Shown one piece after another: positions 1 through 6,980 of a stretch of 14,243 nt of DNA. Where the stretch lies: assembly GCA_026122915.1 (NCBI GenBank), contig JAGIXO010000040.1, forward strand, positions 1 through 14,243. Direction: 5' to 3'. The stretch is from Candidatus Electronema nielsenii (GTDB taxonomy: Bacteria; Desulfobacterota; Desulfobulbia; Desulfobulbales; Desulfobulbaceae). The position numbers and the translations under genes were made by a program. How positions within the stretch are numbered: position 1 is the first letter of the stretch; each line of letters begins with the position of its first letter. A model generated the notes under the pieces. The model did no database searches. It was given only the letters and a program-made list of their open reading frames with translations, and was not told the origin of the DNA.

Positions 1-174
1 AAAAGTCATCTTTGAGGTCGGCGACGTGGTGCGAGTCACGGAAGGCCTTTCGCCAATTTTGAAGGCACAGTGGATGAAGTTTTCCCAGACAAGGGACGGG
101 TTCGTGTTATGGTGTCTATCTTCGGACGTTCAACACCTGTTGAACTCGAATACATGCAAGTGAGTAACAATTAG
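1..174 (+). CDS. nusG: Transcription termination/antitermination protein NusG, 3' part, with apparent frameshift
   Basis: This is the C-terminal end of NusG, which binds elongating RNA polymerase through its N-terminal domain and contacts Rho or ribosomal protein S10 through its C-terminal KOW domain. Frame 2 reads KVIFEVGDVVRVTEG, the start of the KOW domain, and then goes out of register. From base 49 another frame gives FANFEGTVDEVFPDKGR and FGRSTPVELEYMQVSNN, ending at TAG 172-174. The family consensus at the junction is EGPFANF, which needs GGC CCT TTC, but the window has GGCCTTTC at 44-51, so one C is missing from a C run. Because nusG is normally essential and the site is close to the window edge, a sequencing or assembly error is the simplest explanation, though a true mutation cannot be excluded. 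The N-terminal domain lies outside the window. The stop is 27 bases before rplK, the usual neighbour. Confidence 0.9.
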
Positions 175-193
175 ATTCCGCCCACGGGGGAAT
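175..193 (+). promoter_or_regulatory. Hairpin covering the rplK Shine-Dalgarno sequence
   Basis: The nusG-rplK gap starts with ATTCC-G-CC, loop CACG (183-186), then GGGGAAT. A175-T193, T176-A192, T177-A191, C178-G190, C179-G189, C181-G188 and C182-G187 can pair, with G180 bulged. The 3' arm contains the G-rich ribosome binding site of rplK, so folding would hide it. In E. coli, L1 represses the L11-L1 message by binding near this start. Whether this hairpin is an L1 site is a guess: I did not recognise an L1-site consensus. Confidence 0.4.
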
Positions 194-201
194 GATGAAT
201 C

Positions 202-624
202 ATGAAAAAAATACAGGCATACATTAAGCTACAGATACCAGCAGGCAAAGCGAATCCATCACCGCCCATCGGTCCAGCTCTTGGCCAGCAGGGTGTGAAC
301 ATTATGGGATTCTGTAAGGAGTTCAACGCTCGGACGCAATCAGAAGGCGATATGATCATTCCGGTGGTCATTACAGTGTTCAGCGACCGCTCTTTCACCT
401 TTGTGACCAAGACTCCGCCTGCTTCGGTACTGCTGCTCAAGGCGGCAGGTCTCCAAAAAGGTTCTAGTAATCCCAAAAAAGATCGGGTGGCTGAACTCTC
501 CAATGAAAAAATTAGAGAGATCGCGGAGCGAAAGATGCCTGATCTGAACGCTTACGATGTCGAGCAGGCAATCAAGATCATCAAAGGCACGGCCCGTAGC
601 TGCGGCATTACGGTACTGTCCTAA
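202..624 (+). CDS. rplK: 50S ribosomal protein L11
   Basis: L11 binds the GTPase-associated region of 23S rRNA (around E. coli A1067) with the L10-L12 stalk and takes part in factor binding and the stringent response. The product is 140 residues, within one or two of the family norm. The N-terminal domain has the proline-rich signature at residues 13-38 (PAGKANPSPPIGPALGQQG, then VNIMGFC). The C-terminal RNA-binding domain ends with the typical GTARSCGITV. The ATG at 202 follows a GGGGG ribosome binding site at 186-190. Two ATGs just upstream (192 and 195) are in another frame and do not give L11. The gene lies between nusG and rplA, as in most bacteria. The C-terminus is slightly shorter than in E. 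coli and shows no sign of damage. Confidence 0.98.
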   Translation: MKKIQAYIKLQIPAGKANPSPPIGPALGQQGVNIMGFCKEFNARTQSEGDMIIPVVITVFSDRSFTFVTKTPPASVLLLKAAGLQKGSSNPKKDRVAELSNEKIREIAERKMPDLNAYDVEQAIKIIKGTARSCGITVLS

Positions 625-629
625 TTTTC

Positions 630-684
630 TGCGGGAAATCCGCACATATTTATTCGTTTGCACCTGTCCTAGTAACCGCAGGAC
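630..684 (+). other. Two small hairpins in the rplK-rplA gap
   Basis: The 87-base gap between rplK and rplA holds TGCGG (630-634) pairing with CCGCA (640-644) around a GAAAT loop, and GTCCT (666-670) pairing with AGGAC (680-684) around a nine-base loop. Neither is followed by a run of Ts, so they do not look like terminators. They may affect mRNA stability or access to the rplA start. The role is unknown and either could be chance. Confidence 0.3.
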
Positions 685-711
685 GAGGGAGAACTGAGCG
701 AGGTTTATATT

Positions 712-1419
712 ATGCCTAAACATGGAAAGCAGTATCGAAAGGCAGCGGAAGCTATTGACCGTACGACCTTGTATGGATTGCAAGAGGCAGTAGAGCTGGT
801 AATTAAAAGCGGTTCTGCCAAATTTGATGAATCGGTTGATATCGCTGTTCGTTTGGGAATTGATCCTCGTCATGCTGATCAGATGGTGCGCTCCGCAGTC
901 GTGTTGCCCCACGGTATTGGCAAGGAAGTGCGTGTGCTGGTTTTCGCTAAAGGCGAGAAAGAGGCTGAGGCTCTTGCTGCTGGAGCAGATTATGCCGGTT
1001 CTGATGAAATCGTAAAAAAAATTCAGGGCGGTTGGCTGGATTTCGATAAAACCATTGCCACGCCGGACATGATGGGTGAGGTGGGTAAGATCGGTCGTAT
1101 TCTTGGTCCACGTAATCTGATGCCCAACGCCAAGCTCGGCACTGTTACCTTTGACATCGCCCGTGCGGTCAGCGAGACCAAAAAGGGCAAGGTGGATTTC
1201 AAAGCTGATAAGGCCGGTGTTGTACATGCCGTAGTTGGTAAAAAATCCTTCAGCGCAGATAAACTGAACGAGAACATTTTGTTGTTCATCGATAAGTTGA
1301 TTCAGCTGAAGCCTTCTTCCAGCAAAGGCGTTTATGTGAGGGCAATTTGTCTCTCTACCACGATGGGGCCAGGGGTAAAAGTTGATCCCGTACAGGCACG
1401 GTCGTTGATCAAAGTCTGA
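712..1419 (+). CDS. rplA: 50S ribosomal protein L1
   Basis: L1 forms the mobile arm of the large subunit beside the E site and helps release deacylated tRNA; in E. coli it also represses its own operon by binding the mRNA. The protein has 235 residues, close to the family norm. Diagnostic stretches are FDESVDIAVRLGIDPRHADQ near residues 38-57, GRILGPRNLMPNAKLGTV in the middle, and the C-terminal signature STTMGPGVKVD from residue 215. The ATG at 712 has a CGAGG ribosome binding site at 699-703, eight bases upstream. It follows rplK by 87 bases and should be co-transcribed with it. No anomaly is visible. Confidence 0.98.
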   Translation: MPKHGKQYRKAAEAIDRTTLYGLQEAVELVIKSGSAKFDESVDIAVRLGIDPRHADQMVRSAVVLPHGIGKEVRVLVFAKGEKEAEALAAGADYAGSDEIVKKIQGGWLDFDKTIATPDMMGEVGKIGRILGPRNLMPNAKLGTVTFDIARAVSETKKGKVDFKADKAGVVHAVVGKKSFSADKLNENILLFIDKLIQLKPSSSKGVYVRAICLSTTMGPGVKVDPVQARSLIKV

Positions 1420-1449
1420 TAGGCCAACAAAAGCTGCCGCCTTTTAATA

Positions 1450-1649
1450 AAAAAAGAGACGGTCGTTCCTTTTACAACAACATAACTCTGGGAAGGTCAA
1501 AGACAGCAGGCACGTTTTGTTTAATAGCCGTAAGGTTGCCCGCCGAGACCCGCCGATGTTCCTCCCTCCTGCCAAAGGAGTTTGAAACAGCTGCATGTCT
1601 GCACTTGTTGTTCCTGCTGTCCTGCGACAATCCCGTGTCTCTCATTTTT
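1450..1649 (+). promoter_or_regulatory. Long-range and alternative pairings in the rplJ leader
   Basis: Several distant segments of this leader are complementary. AAAAA-AGAGAC (1450-1460) can pair with GTCTCT (1637-1642) plus TTTTT (1645-1649), closing the leader just before the rplJ ribosome binding site. GACAGCAGG (1502-1510) is a perfect nine-base complement of CCTGCTGTC (1613-1621); this pairing would compete with the L10 kink-turn stem. CCTCCT (1565-1570) is the exact complement of the AGGAGG ribosome binding site (1651-1656), and CTCCT (1566-1570) can instead pair locally with AGGAG (1576-1580). These elements could form a switch that exposes or hides the rplJ start. This is inference from complementarity by eye; no folding was computed. 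Confidence 0.4.
1490..1562 (+). promoter_or_regulatory. L10-type ribosomal protein leader (kink-turn)
   Basis: The gap before rplJ holds the known L10 leader motif, to which the L10-L12 complex binds to repress rplJL translation. The outer stem pairs GGTC (1495-1498) with GACC (1547-1550). The asymmetric internal loop has AAAGACA (1499-1505) opposite CGA (1544-1546), as expected for the conserved AGACA/CGA kink-turn. The inner stem is GCAGGC (1506-1511) with GCCCGC (1538-1543), with one A-C mismatch. The apical part has AGCC-GTAA-GGTT (1526-1537), a stem capped by a GNRA tetraloop. GGGAA (1490-1494) may extend the outer helix with TTCC (1559-1562). The match to the family was made from memory of the consensus. 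Confidence 0.75.
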
Positions 1650-1650
1650 A

Positions 1651-1656
1651 AGGAGG
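1651..1656 (+). promoter_or_regulatory. Ribosome binding site that sets the rplJ TTG start
   Basis: AGGAGG, a full-strength Shine-Dalgarno sequence, lies eight bases before TTG 1665-1667. The same frame is open further upstream, but that stretch overlaps the structured leader and has no L10 similarity. A GTG at 1656-1658 overlaps the Shine-Dalgarno itself and cannot be the start. Confidence 0.85.
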
Positions 1657-1664
1657 TGTGCCAG

Positions 1665-2192
1665 TTGAATCGCGAAAGCAAGGTTCTGAAGGTCAATGAA
1701 CTGAAAGATACCTTTACCAGAGCCAAATTTGCAGCCGTAGCTGACTACCAAGGCTTGAAAGTCACGGAGCTGGAAAAATTGCGGATTAGTCTCCGTGAGC
1801 AGAATGCCCAGCTTCAGATTGCAAAAAACACCCTTCTGCGGATAGCTGCTAAAGATACCGAGTATGAAGGGTTACAGCAGGACTTTACTGGCACCACAGT
1901 CGTAGCTTTTGGCTTTGAAGAGCCAGTTGGGCCTGCTAAGGCGTTGGCTGAGTTCAACAAGGAATTTGCCAAGCTCCAGTTAAGAGCGGCCATGTTTGAA
2001 GGCAAACGGATGAGTGGTGAGCAGATCATCGCCCTTTCTAAGTTGCCTTCTAAGCATCAACTGCTGGGACAGCTGTGTGGTGTGCTGGCTGCGGTACCGA
2101 CCAAATTGGTTCGTACCCTAAATGCCGCGCCGAGCAATTTGGTTTATGCGTTGCAGGCCATCAAAGAGCAGAAGGAACAGCAAGAAAACTAA
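1665..2192 (+). CDS. rplJ: 50S ribosomal protein L10
   Basis: L10 anchors the L7/L12 dimers to 23S rRNA, forming the stalk that recruits translation GTPases. Translated from TTG 1665, it begins MNRESKVLKVNELKDTFTRA and has 175 residues, a normal length. AKFAAVADYQGLKVTELEKLR (residues about 21-41) is the typical N-terminal rRNA-binding segment, followed by LRIAAKDTEYEGL and the TGTTVVAFGFEEPVGPAKAL stretch. The C-terminal helix, which carries L12 dimers, ends with a lysine/glutamine/glutamate-rich tail. The rare TTG start is supported by the AGGAGG eight bases before it. The 245-base untranslated region upstream carries an L10-type leader, so autoregulation by the L10-L12 complex is likely. 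rplL follows 33 bases downstream. Confidence 0.96.
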   Translation: MNRESKVLKVNELKDTFTRAKFAAVADYQGLKVTELEKLRISLREQNAQLQIAKNTLLRIAAKDTEYEGLQQDFTGTTVVAFGFEEPVGPAKALAEFNKEFAKLQLRAAMFEGKRMSGEQIIALSKLPSKHQLLGQLCGVLAAVPTKLVRTLNAAPSNLVYALQAIKEQKEQQEN

Positions 2193-2225
2193 CCCTACGT
2201 TATATTTCATCAGGAGGAATACGAG

Positions 2226-2600
2226 ATGTCTGAAGCTATTGAGCAGGTAGTTGCCCTTGTCGAGAAGATGACCATTTTAGAGGTTGCTGAACTCGTTAAG
2301 GCTTTAGAAGAGAAGTTTGGTGTGTCCGCTGCTGCGCCAGTAGCGGTTGCCGCTGCGGGGGCTGCACCTGCTGCTACCGTTGAGGAAAAGACCGAATTTG
2401 ACGTGATCTTGACTGCTGGCGGCGACCAGAAGATCAAGGTGATCAAAGAAGTACGCGCCATCACCGCCTTGGGCCTGAAAGAGGCTAAGGATCTGGTTGA
2501 AGGAACACCTGCCCCGATTAAGCAAGGCGTGTCCAAGCAGGAAGCTGAGGACATCAAGAAGAAGATTGAAGAAGCCGGCGGTGCCGTGCAGATCAAGTAG
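2226..2600 (+). CDS. rplL: 50S ribosomal protein L7/L12
   Basis: L7/L12 is the multi-copy stalk protein that contacts EF-Tu, EF-G, IF2 and RF3 and stimulates their GTPase activity. The product has 124 residues. The N-terminal dimerisation and L10-binding helices span about residues 1-33, then an Ala/Val/Gly/Pro hinge at about 34-54, and the globular factor-binding domain at about 55-124. The latter includes KIKVIKEVRAITALGLKEAKD's conserved helix and the GVSKQEAEDIKKKIEEAGG segment. The ATG at 2226 has AGGAGG at 2212-2217, eight bases upstream, a very strong site fitting a protein needed in several copies per ribosome. The 206-base gap after it contains a terminator-like hairpin. Confidence 0.98.
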   Translation: MSEAIEQVVALVEKMTILEVAELVKALEEKFGVSAAAPVAVAAAGAAPAATVEEKTEFDVILTAGGDQKIKVIKEVRAITALGLKEAKDLVEGTPAPIKQGVSKQEAEDIKKKIEEAGGAVQIK

Positions 2601-2621
2601 CTTCTGCTTTTCAGTTGTCCG

Positions 2622-2648
2622 CCCTGGTCATCAGCTCTCTCTCCAGGG
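2622..2648 (+). other. Stem-loop after rplL
   Basis: CCCTGG (2622-2627) pairs perfectly with CCAGGG (2643-2648) around a 15-base pyrimidine-rich loop. It has no T run behind it. It lies in the rplL-rpoB gap, where E. coli has an RNase III processing site, but I cannot show that this hairpin is cleaved. Confidence 0.4.
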
Positions 2649-2665
2649 AAGATACGCAAAACATT

Positions 2666-2713
2666 CGGTAACGCTATGGGGGAAAAACCCTCGTGGCGTT
2701 ACTGCGTTTTTTT
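2666..2713 (+). terminator. Intrinsic terminator or attenuator between rplL and rpoB
   Basis: A 17-bp stem runs from 2666-2682 to 2688-2704 with a five-A loop. GTAACGC (2668-2674) pairs perfectly with GCGTTAC (2696-2702), the middle uses two T-G wobbles around an A-T pair, and the top is GGGGG against CCCTC. Two bases later comes a run of seven Ts (2707-2713). This is the form of a Rho-independent terminator. Since rpoB has no evident promoter of its own here and follows in the same direction, partial read-through is expected. E. coli has an attenuator at the same place that lowers rpoBC transcription relative to rplJL. Confidence 0.75.
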
Positions 2714-2806
2714 GCAGGCAGGGCAAGGGCTGCTTTTCAATTTTCTAAAAACGACCGAAGCGGATCAGGCAGAGCTGATTTCTGCGAACTGCATCAAGAG
2801 GGGATC

Positions 2807-5800
2807 ATGAAGAGAATACGCAAAGGGTTTGCCAAAACACGCAAAATTGTAGAGCCGCCGCATCTTATCGCCATGCAGCGGCATTCTTATGACCGCTTTC
2901 TCCAGATGAAGACTGTTCCGTCGCAACGGGAAGAAATCGGTCTCCAAGCTATATTTAAAAGCATTTTTCCTATTTCCGATTTCAACGGACTCTGTACTCT
3001 TGAGTTTGTTCATTATTCGTTTGGCGAGCATAAATATACGGTGCAGGAGTGCATCGAACGCGGCATGACCTTTGAAGTGCCGGTCAAGATTACCGTCCGC
3101 TTGATCACCTTTGAAATCGACGAAACCACCGGAGTCAAGTCTGTTCGCGACATCAAAGAGCAGGAGGTTTTTCTCGGTTCCCTGCCTCTGATGACCAATG
3201 ACGGAGTTTTTGTTATCAACGGCACTGAGCGGGTGATTGTCAATCAGCTTCAGCGTTCTCCTGGCTTATTTTATACCCATGATGGCGGCAAATCGCACAT
3301 ATCCAGCAAGCGACTGTACTCGGCCCGTATCATTCCAGTGCGTGGTTCTTGGTTAGATTTTGACTTTGATATCAAAGATATTCTCTATGTTCGTATTGAC
3401 CGTCGCCGCAAACTGTTAGTCACCACTTTGCTCAAAGCACTGGGCTATTCGGATGAACAATTGCTGCGCGAGTTCTATCATGTTGATCAGGTGCAGATAG
3501 AGAACGGCAAATATTCCCTTCGTTTTCAGCCGGAAACCTTTATCGGCCAGCGGCTAACGGCGGATTTGATCGATCCGACCGATGGCAGCGTGATCGGCAA
3601 GGAAGGTCGTAAAATTTCTAAGGCCTTGGCAAAGCGGATGGAAAAGGCTGGCGTGCAATCCTTGGAAGTTTCTGCCGAAGACCTGCTGGGCCGTTTTCTC
3701 GCTGCTGCTTTGAGGCATCCTGAAACTGGCGAAGTGATGGCCGACTGCAACGAAGCTCTGAGCGAAGGCTTGCTGGAGAACATTAAGGAATGCGGAATCA
3801 AGGAATTTGAGCTGCTTTTTATTGACAACGTCAATATTTCCGAATCATTTCGTAAAACGCTCGCCTTAGATAAAGTACGTGATACCCCACAGGCTCTGAT
3901 GGAAATTTACCGCCGTCTGCGGCCATCCAGCCCACCTACCGTGGAAATCGCGCAAGATTTTTTCAATAAGCTCTTTTTTGATCCGGCAGCGTATGACCTC
4001 TCCGAAGTAGGCCGTTACAAAATCAATTCCCGGCTGAGTTTAGATACACCGATTGAGCAAAAGACCCTGACGAAGGAAGATATCCTCCTCAGTGTCAAGC
4101 ACTTGGTGCAAATCAAAGACGAGTTGCAAGAGAGCGATGACATCGATCATCTTGGCAACCGACGGGTACGCACGGTGGGTGAGCTGTGCGAGAGCCAGTA
4201 CCGGATGGGTTTAGTACGGATGGAGCGGGCTATTCGCGAGCGGATGAGTCTTCAGGAAATCGAAACACTGATGCCGCATGACCTGATCAATCCTAAGCCG
4301 ATAAATTCAGCAATCAAAGAATTTTTTGCCACATCCCAGCTCTCTCAGTTCATGGATCAGACCAATCCGCTTTCTGAGGTAACGCACAAGCGGCGGCTTT
4401 CTGCCTTGGGGCCTGGTGGCTTGACTCGTGAGCGAGCTGGTTTTGAGGTACGAGACGTACATCCCACGCATTACGGTCGTATTTGCCCGGTTGAGACCCC
4501 TGAGGGGCCGAACATCGGCTTAATTGTTTCGCTGGCGACGTATGCCACGGTCAATCCTTATGGTTTCATCGAAACACCGTATCGGATCGTCCATGAGCGC
4601 AGAGTTACAGAAGAAATAAAGAACTTCACCGCATTGCAGGAGCAGGGATATGTGGTGGCTCCGGCCAGTGTACCGGTCAATGATAACAACGTGATCGCGG
4701 CGGACAATTTAATCGCTCGGCAAGATGGCGAAGTCGTGACGGTGCCAACAGACGATGTTACGGCGATGGATGTTGCGCCAAATCAGATGGTTTCCATTGC
4801 CGCTTCCTTAATTCCTTTTTTGGAAAACGACGATGCCAACCGCGCTTTGATGGGTTCTAACATGCAGCGGCAGGCTGTGCCGTTGCTGAAACCAGCAGCT
4901 CCTATCGTGGGTACCGGCGTAGAGCGCAATCTGGCTTTAGATTCCGGTGCTTGTTTGCTGGCTGCGGGATCAGGTGTGGTTGAAGAAGCGGATGCAAACC
5001 GAGTCGTGGTGCGCTATGACGAGGCAGGTACTGACGGTTTTGAAACCGGCATTGCGGTCTATCATCTGTCCAAGTACAAAAAGACCAACCAAAATACCTG
5101 CTTTAATCAGAAACCGTTAGCTTTGCCGGGACAACGAGTGATTAAGGGAGATGTGCTGGCTGACGGTCCTTCCACCGATTTAGGTGAGTTGGCCCTCGGC
5201 AAAAACATAACCATTGCCTTTATGCCGTGGCGCGGCTACAACTTCGAGGATTCGATCCTAATCAACGAACGGTTGCTCAAGGAAGATACCTTCACTTCCG
5301 TACATATCGAGATTTTCGAGACCGTGGCCCGCGACACTAAACTGGGCAAGGAAGAAATTACCCGCGATATCCCCAATGTCGGCGACGACGCGCTGCGCAA
5401 TCTTGACGAGTCCGGTATCATTCGCATCGGCGCGGAAGTAAAGGCTGGTGATATGCTGGTCGGCAAAGTGACCCCGAAAGGAGAGACGATGCTGTCGCCG
5501 GAGGAAAAGCTGCTGCGGGCGATATTTGGCGAAAAAGCAGGCGATGTCAAAGATTCTTCGCTGCGGGTGCCGCCAGGCATTGAAGGTGTAATTATTGATG
5601 CCAAAGTCTTTTCGCGTAAGGGTGTGGACAAAGACGAGCGCAGTTTGTTGATCGAAGATGAAGATATCCGTAGCCTCAACCGGGATATGGAAGATGAGCT
5701 GCGCAGTTTGAAAAATGGAGTGCGCAAGACTCTCTGTGATTTACTTGTTGATCGTACCGCCAAAAGAGACATCAAAGGACGGAACGGCGAGGTTCTTCTG

Positions 5801-6892
5801 CCTTTAGGTAAAAAGCTAACTGCCGAGGTTATTGCTCAGATCGAATTTGAGCAACTTCGCGGCTTAGATTTTTCAGAACGGGCTAAGTACGAAGGTGACA
5901 TAGAGAGTGTGTTCAGCAGGTACTCCCGCCAAGCCCAAGAAGTACGTTCCCGCTATGAGGGGATGGTTGCCCGAATGGAAAAAGGCGACGATCTGCCCCC
6001 CGGTGTAGTTAAGATGGTGAAAATTTACGTTGCCACCAAGCGCAGACTGGCGGTCGGCGATAAAATGGCGGGGCGGCACGGTAACAAGGGTGTAGTATCT
6101 CGGCTGCTGCCGGAAGAGGATATGCCTTTTTTTGCTGACGGCACCAGCGTCGATGTGGTGTTGAATCCCCTTGGTGTACCTTCACGTATGAATGTCGGCC
6201 AAGTTTTAGAGTGTCATCTTGGCTTTGCTGCCAAGCGACTGGGCGAGCAAATTCAGAAGTTGGCTGAGGCCAAAGAACTGGAACAGGTTAAAGCGCGACT
6301 GAAAGTTTTGTATTCCGAAGAGGAATATAACGCCATTACGGATGGATTATCTGACGAGCAGCTTTTAGATAAGATGCGCAAATCTCGGCAGGGTATGCAT
6401 GTATCCACTCCGGTCTTTGATGGCGCAACCGAGGCAGAAATCAGAAAAATGCTCACGGAAGCCGGTGTTGATGAAATGGGCCAGTCCACCTTGTATGACG
6501 GACTCACCGGCGATAAGTTTGATAACCCGGTTACAGTTGGAGTGATGTATATGCTCAAGCTGCACCATTTGGTCGATAACAAGATTCATGCCCGCTCTAC
6601 CGGCCCTTATTCTTTGGTGACGCAGCAGCCTTTGGGCGGCAAGGCTCAATTCGGCGGTCAGCGGCTCGGCGAAATGGAGGTTTGGGCAATGGAGTCCTAC
6701 GGCGCGGCCTATACCTTGAAGGAATTTCTAACGGTTAAGTCGGACGATGTCGAGGGCAGGACTTCTATGTATGAAAAAATCGTCAAAGGGAACAACTTCC
6801 TTGACGCAGGCTTGCCTGAATCCTTCCATGTGTTGGTCAAGGAGTTAAAGGGGCTGTGTCTTGATGTTGAGCTTTTGTCCGATGAGGAATAA
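2807..6892 (+). CDS. rpoB: DNA-directed RNA polymerase subunit beta
   Basis: RpoB forms one jaw of the RNA polymerase core and part of the active site. It has 1361 residues, slightly more than the 1342 of E. coli. The start is ATG 2807 (MKRIRKGFAKTRKIVEPPHL), with GAGGGG at 2798-2803; codons further upstream lie in the terminator hairpin. The rifampicin pocket is at about 510-540 (SQLSQFMDQTNPLSEVTHKRR), with the sensitive-type residues D517, H527 and S532. NFEDS carries E814 and D815. Residues about 955-1065 form a proteobacterial-type insertion (SLNRDMEDELRSLKNG onward). KMAGRHGNKG places active-site lysines at K1086 and K1094. The C-terminal MEVWAMESYGAAYTLKEFLT clamp segment is complete. 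rpoC follows after 88 bases and is surely co-transcribed. Confidence 0.99.
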   Translation: MKRIRKGFAKTRKIVEPPHLIAMQRHSYDRFLQMKTVPSQREEIGLQAIFKSIFPISDFNGLCTLEFVHYSFGEHKYTVQECIERGMTFEVPVKITVRLITFEIDETTGVKSVRDIKEQEVFLGSLPLMTNDGVFVINGTERVIVNQLQRSPGLFYTHDGGKSHISSKRLYSARIIPVRGSWLDFDFDIKDILYVRIDRRRKLLVTTLLKALGYSDEQLLREFYHVDQVQIENGKYSLRFQPETFIGQRLTADLIDPTDGSVIGKEGRKISKALAKRMEKAGVQSLEVSAEDLLGRFLAAALRHPETGEVMADCNEALSEGLLENIKECGIKEFELLFIDNVNISESFRKTLALDKVRDTPQALMEIYRRLRPSSPPTVEIAQDFFNKLFFDPAAYDLSEVGRYKINSRLSLDTPIEQKTLTKEDILLSVKHLVQIKDELQESDDIDHLGNRRVRTVGELCESQYRMGLVRMERAIRERMSLQEIETLMPHDLINPKPINSAIKEFFATSQLSQFMDQTNPLSEVTHKRRLSALGPGGLTRERAGFEVRDVHPTHYGRICPVETPEGPNIGLIVSLATYATVNPYGFIETPYRIVHERRVTEEIKNFTALQEQGYVVAPASVPVNDNNVIAADNLIARQDGEVVTVPTDDVTAMDVAPNQMVSIAASLIPFLENDDANRALMGSNMQRQAVPLLKPAAPIVGTGVERNLALDSGACLLAAGSGVVEEADANRVVVRYDEAGTDGFETGIAVYHLSKYKKTNQNTCFNQKPLALPGQRVIKGDVLADGPSTDLGELALGKNITIAFMPWRGYNFEDSILINERLLKEDTFTSVHIEIFETVARDTKLGKEEITRDIPNVGDDALRNLDESGIIRIGAEVKAGDMLVGKVTPKGETMLSPEEKLLRAIFGEKAGDVKDSSLRVPPGIEGVIIDAKVFSRKGVDKDERSLLIEDEDIRSLNRDMEDELRSLKNGVRKTLCDLLVDRTAKRDIKGRNGEVLLPLGKKLTAEVIAQIEFEQLRGLDFSERAKYEGDIESVFSRYSRQAQEVRSRYEGMVARMEKGDDLPPGVVKMVKIYVATKRRLAVGDKMAGRHGNKGVVSRLLPEEDMPFFADGTSVDVVLNPLGVPSRMNVGQVLECHLGFAAKRLGEQIQKLAEAKELEQVKARLKVLYSEEEYNAITDGLSDEQLLDKMRKSRQGMHVSTPVFDGATEAEIRKMLTEAGVDEMGQSTLYDGLTGDKFDNPVTVGVMYMLKLHHLVDNKIHARSTGPYSLVTQQPLGGKAQFGGQRLGEMEVWAMESYGAAYTLKEFLTVKSDDVEGRTSMYEKIVKGNNFLDAGLPESFHVLVKELKGLCLDVELLSDEE

Positions 6893-6899
6893 ACGGCGG

Positions 6900-6948
6900 C
6901 ACGGCAACGCAGCCTGATACCGTGTGTTCTGAAAACGGCAATCCGTTT
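6900..6948 (+). other. Two hairpins in the rpoB-rpoC gap
   Basis: CACGG (6900-6904) pairs with CCGTG (6920-6924), and AAACGG (6933-6938) pairs with CCGTTT (6943-6948) around a CAAT loop. No T run follows, so termination is unlikely. They may insulate or stabilise the message upstream of the rpoC ribosome binding site (GAGAGGG, 6966-6972). Confidence 0.35.
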
Positions 6949-6980
6949 GTCTGATGTATAACTAAGAGAGGGTACGCTTC

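Noticed and set aside
340..1227. A 295-codon open frame on the reverse strand across rplK and rplA
   Set aside because: It lies antisense to two certain genes, has no family resemblance that I recognise, and follows the codon pattern of the + strand genes. It is a shadow.
1536..1664. Upstream extension of rplJ in the same open frame
   Set aside because: The translation has no L10 similarity, covers the structured leader, and the AGGAGG-TTG at 1651-1667 gives a normal L10.
2693..2806. GTG-started extension of rpoB by 38 codons
   Set aside because: It starts inside the terminator hairpin and has no similarity to RpoB N-termini; ATG 2807 gives the expected MKRIRKGFAK start.
4322..4430. Rifampicin resistance changes in rpoB
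   Set aside because: D517, H527 and S532 are all the sensitive-type residues, so no known resistance change is seen.
5236..5775. A 179-codon reverse-strand frame within rpoB
   Set aside because: Low-complexity serine/arginine/leucine-rich shadow opposite a conserved RpoB region; no support as a gene.
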